A stretch of 64,000 nucleotides of DNA from Selaginella tamariscina. Lineage: Eukaryota > Streptophyta > Lycopodiopsida > Selaginellales > Selaginellaceae. Numbering within the stretch: position 1 is the stretch's first letter; every line of letters begins with the position of its first letter. The notes under the pieces were generated by a model. That model searched no databases, was not told the origin of the DNA, and worked only from the letters and a program-made list of their open reading frames with translations. Both the position numbers and the translations under genes were made by a program. Below are positions 58,616-64,000 of the stretch, piece after piece. The DNA lies in NCBI GenBank assembly GCA_003024785.1, contig PUQB01000194.1:228565-292564 (forward strand), in the 5' to 3' direction.

Positions 58616-60035
58616 CGCTAGAGTTTTTAATGGAGGGGCGTTAGTTATTTATGTGCATATTGTGTACACTATCAAGTATAACCTGTGCGTACATATTGTC
58701 TATACACTGTACAACACACACATATGACATGACGCATGTACACACATTTCATGAGCTCGTTAGGGTGTACTCGAAAGTTGGCCAAGCACATGTGAATCTA
58801 GGTGAACGTCTTAATCTGTGTATAGACACAGATAAACACACACAACATATAATGCAATAGAATACGAAGCAAATATTCGAGAGCATTCTTGAATCCGACG
58901 GCTGCAGGTTCGATCAACAGTCATAAGTGACCCGAGAACGTACACGTACAGATTAAGTACACACACAACGCACACATACACACACTTACACTTTAAAATT
59001 TTATCGATTGATGTTTTTCAGTAACTGCCACTCAAACAGCATCAGACTGCCCACACACATGGAGATTGTCTCAGGATCGTCGCCATCCTGACCATAGGAT
59101 TAGAATATATTGATATATTTCATAAAATAGACATCTTTGTATATAACTTCACTGAAATAGTTAGTGATATATGTCCATGGAAGCTCATCTATCCCAGTTC
59201 TCCTGGATTACTGCCACATATCTCTTCCACACAAACTAACAACAACTAAACATATGCATAGGTATATATGTATGTGTACGTATATGTGTAATGTGTGTAT
59301 AGTTTGTGTGCCTCTGTATGTATGACCATTATATTATGGATATGTGCATGAATATCTGGATTTTATATTAAGTATGGTAATGTTAATATTAGAATTAAAA
59401 TTTTATAATATGAATTTACCTCACCATACAATGTAATAGTTATTATGATATTATTGTTTATTAGTAATTATTATATTATCATATCATAATTATTATATTT
59501 AATCCATCACAGACATATTATAATGTGAATACAGCGATACAAAAAAATAGCACACTATACGTATCAACTAAACAATTATTTATTAAGAATGACATAATAA
59601 CGAACGTTATAATTAAAACGGGAATGTCTATAGTCTCATTTTCTTAATAATTATATTTTTTATTATTAAAATAACATTTTTAATATAATTAAATAAGTTT
59701 TAAAATAATATATGTTTAAAGAAAGAATATTTTTTAAAATATATATTTAAAATATTAATAATTTATATAAGTATTAATTAATTTTTTTTATATTTTCATT
59801 TTCATTTTTATATATCATTCCCATTTTACTTACAACATTCATAAGAACACGACCGTGTGATATATCAATGTATGATGTTCAAACTCATTCAAATCCACAA
59901 CAAAATTGTTTTGCACATTGTGAGAGATTATTTAATAAAGTAATGAAGATCGGTTCAGTTTCAGTAAATACGAGTATTGAAGAGTGATGTAAAATATTGC
60001 ATATGTATATAGATAGTCTAGAAACGTTTTATATA
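58616..60035. other. Intergenic region
   Basis: Contains the upstream side of the secreted-protein gene (an ATAAATA TATA-like word about 35 bases before its ATG), CA-rich DNA at 58680-58990, and AT-rich sequence to the TIR element. No other gene is seen. Confidence 0.5.
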
Positions 60036-60752
60036 GGAGCCATTCGCACCTGCTCTTTATTCTTGAAATGTGTTAAATTTAAGTGATGGATACATTTGCA
60101 CTATGTTTTAAAATAAAGTAAATTACTTTACATTAACATTTAAGATATTTTTTTAAAACATTTTGATTCGCACATAGTGCTAACTTTAACACAATGTTTT
60201 TTACTTTTTAAAACATTCAGACCGATTTTAAAGATGGGGGGGTTCTTTTAAACTTAAAATATTTTTAAAAGGAATCTCCGAGATTTCACAAAGATTCCAG
60301 CGCCCTGATTAAGGCGCTTTAGTTTTTTGCTGTGAGCTGTCGTGAGCTCAGGCATTTTATGGCGGGGGAGCCGACAACAGTCATCGCCCTAGGGTTAGAT
60401 CCTGTTGGGGATTTGGTGGAGGAAGGAGGAGCAGCTGATTTTGGGGAAGGAGGAGCAGTCGATTTTGGGGAAGGAGGAGCTGTAGGGTTTGATGAGGAAT
60501 TTTAAAATATTTTAAAACATGTTCGAATGCTATTTTGAAGACATTTTAAAGTAAGTCAAATGCGAAGTCATTAGTGTTTTACATTAAATTTTTACCACAA
60601 AAACTTATGCAGGTGGGAATAACAGTGTTTTAAAATGCATTCTTAAAGCTTAAAATAACCTAAAAACTACTGAAGTGCGAATGCAACAATCACAAAAATT
60701 AAAATACACGTTTTAAAATATTTTTATATAAAGTGCAGGTGTGAATGGCTCC
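60036..60752. mobile_element. Non-autonomous TIR DNA transposon, 717 bp
   Basis: The ends are inverted repeats of about 25 bp: GGAGCCATTCGCACCTGCTC at 60036 and, on the opposite strand from 60752, GGAGCCATTCACACCTGCAC, both followed by TTTAT. Flanks are ATATA on both sides (60031-60035, 60753-60757), a possible 5-bp target duplication, though AT-richness makes this weak. Subterminal words of the type ATTCGCAC/GCGAATG recur near 60166, 60520, 60562 and 60675, a usual sign of transposase-binding sites. The centre holds a GC-rich island with a 48-codon ORF. Confidence 0.8.
60359..60505 (+). CDS. 48-residue acidic Gly-rich ORF inside TIR element
   Basis: ATG at 60359, TAA at 60503. The product reads MAGEPTTVIALGLDPVGDLV and then three copies of a 9-10 residue unit (EEGGAADFG, EGGAVDFG, EGGAVGFDE). 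Composition is strongly Gly, Glu, Asp and Ala, with no membrane or zinc motif. It is the only GC-rich stretch in several kilobases. It may be a captured exon fragment or chance; no family recognised. Confidence 0.3.
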   Translation: MAGEPTTVIALGLDPVGDLVEEGGAADFGEGGAVDFGEGGAVGFDEEF

Positions 60753-60757
60753 ATATA

Positions 60758-61026
60758 CTATTAACTTTCACTTTATAAAAAAATAAGCCACAAGATGTTC
60801 ATATCGTTACAAATAGAAATTAAATTTATAAAGATATACTGAATACATTATCAATGTTAATATAGACATAAGAATTTCAAGTTCAGAAGTTTTTTATGGC
60901 ATATACGGTGTTTTAAAATACACGTCAGTTAAGACGTGTTTCAATTAAACTTTTCATGCCACATTTTAAATTTCCTTAATTCAATACATATTTATTAACC
61001 AGATTTATTATAAAACAACCAGGCAG
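60758..61026. other. AT-rich spacer
   Basis: No feature beyond a possible branch/pyrimidine region before the exon-like stretch at 61027. Confidence 0.5.
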
Positions 61027-61205
61027 GTATGTAGTGGTAGGACCTAGAAGTCTTATAAATCGAGATGTGGCAGATTACGAACGCAATGGATATGAGGTTG
61101 TCTTTAACATAGAAGCACTTGAAAACCTTTTCAAGTCTACTTATCAAGTGCAAATGACTTTGACTTCTAGTGGGTTGGTAACAGCTTGTCCTTGGAGATT
61201 TCTGT
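61027..61205 (+). pseudogene. Orphan exon-like fragment
   Basis: After an acceptor (CAGGCAG) an open frame reads YVVVGPRSLINRDVADYERN and continues GYEVVFNIEALENLFKSTYQ to PWRFLC, ending at a donor (GT|GTAAGT at 61206). Composition is clearly protein-like and unlike its surroundings. I found no neighbouring exons and do not recognise the protein. Confidence 0.4.
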
Positions 61206-63040
61206 GTAAGTTCTTACATGCAATATATATCAAATTAATTACAATAATGTTACATGCTATAATATGTATATATGTGTTTACAGTTGTTGAATATCAAAAC
61301 ATTTGATTGATTAGTTGTCTGCGGTTGTCATTAAGGTTTGAAGTAACAATGTTGGTTTTAATTATAAATATTCTTAATAGTAAGTTCTAACTTCACTTAG
61401 AGTTTATTGAGGTATTTAGTAATAATTAATCAAATCACTTTTAAAGATTTCATTAAATGAGGTTGTTCTTTACTATATTTAAACTCGACACAAAGGACAA
61501 TGGGTAAGAACAATCAGCCTTCAAAGTAAAAAAATAAAACCATAGAGTAAAAACTATGACACTCCTCGGCCTTTCAAAATGTCAATATCCTTATTGATTG
61601 ATGTCTAACTTCAAAATTAAATAATTTTTAAAAAATTAATTAAAACTAACATATCACTTTATGTAGAGTCAACCAAAAGTTCATAGTTTACATTACCCCT
61701 TGTGTGGTCTAACTTCAAAATTAAATAATTTTTAAAAAATTAATTAAAACTAACATATCACTTTATGTAGAGTCAATCAAAAGTTCATAGTTTACATTAC
61801 CCCTTGCATGCAAGGTTATGCCAAGTATGTAATAGTTTTTACTATTATTTGCTCTTTATTTTGGATGTTAATTTTTGTTACTTACCGAATTATATTGACA
61901 AGTTCTAGGTGTTGAGGAAATAGGCTTGTATAGTGTACTTGGGTATGTAGTAATAGTTCGACTGGGTGTTATTAAGTATTTATAAAAAACTTTAGGTGAA
62001 ATTAACACTTCTATTTAAAAAACTTTTACTTTAGTTTTTCATGTCTCAATTAGGCTCATGATTGATTTTGGTGAGTTCGACATGTTGGATATGGTTAGAA
62101 ACACCCTTAGGGTTACTCTAACCCTATGGCTTAAACCCCGTAAGTTAGGGTTTAGGGGTCAATAGGGTCATTAAGTTAAACTCACCAATTCTGTTTTAAC
62201 CCACTTTATAAAATAGGAAAATTGGGAGGGATCTATGTCACATATGTTAAGTAATATATGTAATGAGAATTTTTAGGTACATAACTGAGCTAATTATTTT
62301 TTTACTAGTGCAAGCTTTAACTTATGTTGTCAAGGCATAACCCTCTATTGTGCTACCTTAACTTTCAAGTGATAGGAGTATATCCCACCTTCAAAGTAGC
62401 CTACCCTTAATGTTGGCGACTTTATACCTATGAGGTTTTGTTAAAGTGCACGTCTCAAGGGTCAAATGTTGATGCATATCTCCAATCTCCTCCTCCACGT
62501 TAAGCTAAGAGCAGCTAAGCAAAGCACATCTGTGTTCTTATTCAACTGTAGGCATGGGATCTTGGTTAACAGATTTTCTTTACCATGTTCCTTAAGGTTT
62601 ATAGAGAAATGGGAGTTCTAGAGTTGGCATTTGTGAGCCACGTTCATGACACCAAGTGTAGCTTTTGAGTTAGGGGTTATGGTGAGATAGCTCACATCTT
62701 GGAAATAGTGTCATATAAACATGTGACACATGGTACAACACCTGAGGCACACCCTTTCGGATTATGTCATGGGTTTGGTTGGACATTCTAACACATGAGC
62801 GTGCTTGTATTCGCATCAGGGTGTTAAGCCTTGGGCATCAATTCAAGGGAGGTTAGGACTCGTAACTGAGTGTGTTATTGGCACACTTGGCTAGGGGGTG
62901 TTCTCCTTGTGATACAGGAGTTGAACAACCTTAAGCTTGTTAGCAAGAGCCCTTTCGTGAAGCACTCGCGAGGTCATATAATTAGAGTTATACAAACCTA
63001 ACCTTAAGGAATTTATTTAGCAAAACACTCAAGTACACTT
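61206..63040. other. Intergenic region with tandem duplication and telomere-like words
   Basis: 61603-61810 is a 104-bp tandem duplication with two or three differences. 62100-62160 has several CCCTAA/TTAGGGTTT words in both orientations, too irregular to be a telomeric tract. The rest (62240-63040) has balanced composition but no recognisable coding sequence. Confidence 0.6.
61603..61810. repeat. 104-bp tandem duplication
   Basis: GTCTAACTTCAAAATTAAAT .. CATTACCCCTTG at 61603 and 61707, nearly identical. Confidence 0.95.
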
Positions 63041-63498
63041 TGTCACGACCCAATACAAGATGCAAGATACAGGATACGGATTACAAGATATGCTTATAGG
63101 ATATGCCTGCAAAATATTCCTACAAGATATACCTATAGGAAATGCTTATAGGATATACCTATAGGATATGCCTGCAGGATATGCCTATAGGATATACTAC
63201 AGGATATGCCTAGAGAATAAGGGTCACTCAGATTAGACTCATGACTATATTAGTTTAGAGTTGTGAGTATAAAAGCTCTGACTTAATTGTTATACAATCA
63301 GTTACTATCAACACCAGTCTTTCTACAATCAATCTTGTTTTATCTTGTTCTTGTCTTGTCTTGCTCCTTGCCTTCTACTCTTGTATTGTTCCTAGTTCCT
63401 GTCCTGCTCCTTGTCTTATTTCTTATCCTGCTTTTAAGTCAAGTTTCCTTGTTTTCAGAATTTTACTCACTTCCTTATTCCTGGATCATGACTTGACA
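63041..63498 (+). mobile_element. Solo LTR with perfect target duplication
   Basis: 458 bp, TGTCACGACCC .. ATGACTTGACA, flanked by CACTT at 63036-63040 and 63499-63503. It includes an array with six GGATAT motifs (63075-63215), a TATA box TATAAAAG at 63268-63275 and a pyrimidine-rich downstream part. Same family as 50588-51121; no internal domain, so it is a solo LTR or a small LTR-only derivative. Confidence 0.88.
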
Positions 63499-64000
63499 CA
63501 CTTATGACACACACTTGTGTCTTCACTAAGTACTACCTTAGGTCTAGGAACTCAAATCCTTAAGGGTTAGTCATGGTTCATGATATCCCTTGTTGCCCTA
63601 AAGAGGGTTGTGCTCCCAAAGGAGGAGGGGTAAGTCATGATGCCTTAGCTTTGTCGCAAGATATGTGTAAGGCATGTCTTTTTAGCGGGGTTAGGGCATG
63701 AACATGTCTAAGTCTCTTAGGGCAAAATCCTAAAGTCTACTCAAAATATCTTCTAGGGTTCATGGAATAATCATTTTAAAGAGTGTCATCTAGGTCACTA
63801 CATTAGGATTGCAAGGCTTTTTTTTATAACAAAACTATAACCTCATTCAACTTGTTTGTGTGACCAAAAGGTTAATCATGCATGTGTAATGCATTCAACT
63901 TATTTGTGTGACCCAAAAGGTTAATCATGCATGTGTAATGCATTATCGTAAGGGTGAGTCCATACTACGTAGGCATTACCTTAAGGTAATCCCATGCTTT
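63499..64000. other. Intergenic region to window end
   Basis: No gene seen. 63844-63940 is a 48-49 bp tandem duplication (CATTCAACTTxTTTGTGTGAC .. GCATGTGTAATG, two units). Confidence 0.6.

Noticed and set aside
62100-62160. Interstitial telomere tract
   Set aside because: Only scattered CCCTAA-like words in both orientations, no head-to-tail array.

Overview
This is a nuclear window from a land plant. The evidence is a HUA2-type CID domain split by plant-style GT-AG introns, a plant-type EXO1 nuclease, a long P-class PPR gene, three Ty3/gypsy elements (two with initiator-Met tRNA primer sites) and a Helitron-type Rep/PIF1 gene. Introns are mostly short (52 to about 310 nt) and often carry TG/CA runs; intergenic DNA is very AT-rich. 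I cannot name the species.

Layout. 1-19573 is a tandem segmental duplication with a unit of about 10.5 kb. The left copy is seen only from its middle (1-9052) and the right copy is complete (9053-19573). Each copy carries the 3' part of an unrecognised small gene, a gene with a HUA2-like CID domain followed by an array of CCHC zinc knuckles, an AT-rich stretch, and the 5' part of one Ty3/gypsy element. Only the right copy continues into pol and the 3' LTR (17605-22772). 22778-28256 is an AT-rich desert.

28257-36753 is the gene island. EXO1 lies on the minus strand. It is divergent, across about 320 bp, from an unrecognised multi-exon gene for a largely disordered protein. A 17-motif PPR gene follows.

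From 37 kb on, mobile DNA dominates: an internally deleted minus-strand Ty3/gypsy element with a perfect target duplication (37943-41305), a second degenerate Ty3/gypsy lineage (43405-47480), a decayed Helitron-type Rep/helicase gene (about 48050-51285) split by a solo LTR, two more solo LTRs of that family, a pair of dispersed diverged repeats with exon-like cores (about 41.4-43.1 and 53.2-54.8 kb), a small secreted-protein gene (58108-58615, minus), and a 717-bp terminal-inverted-repeat element (60036-60752) with a 48-codon ORF.

Reading caution. Nearly every real gene here is broken by one or a few 1-2 nt indels, often in short homopolymers, while splice sites and domain order stay intact. 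The two copies of the big duplication also appear to differ mainly by indels. Consensus errors in a long-read assembly are therefore a serious alternative to true pseudogenes, and all 'frameshift' calls below should be read with that in mind.
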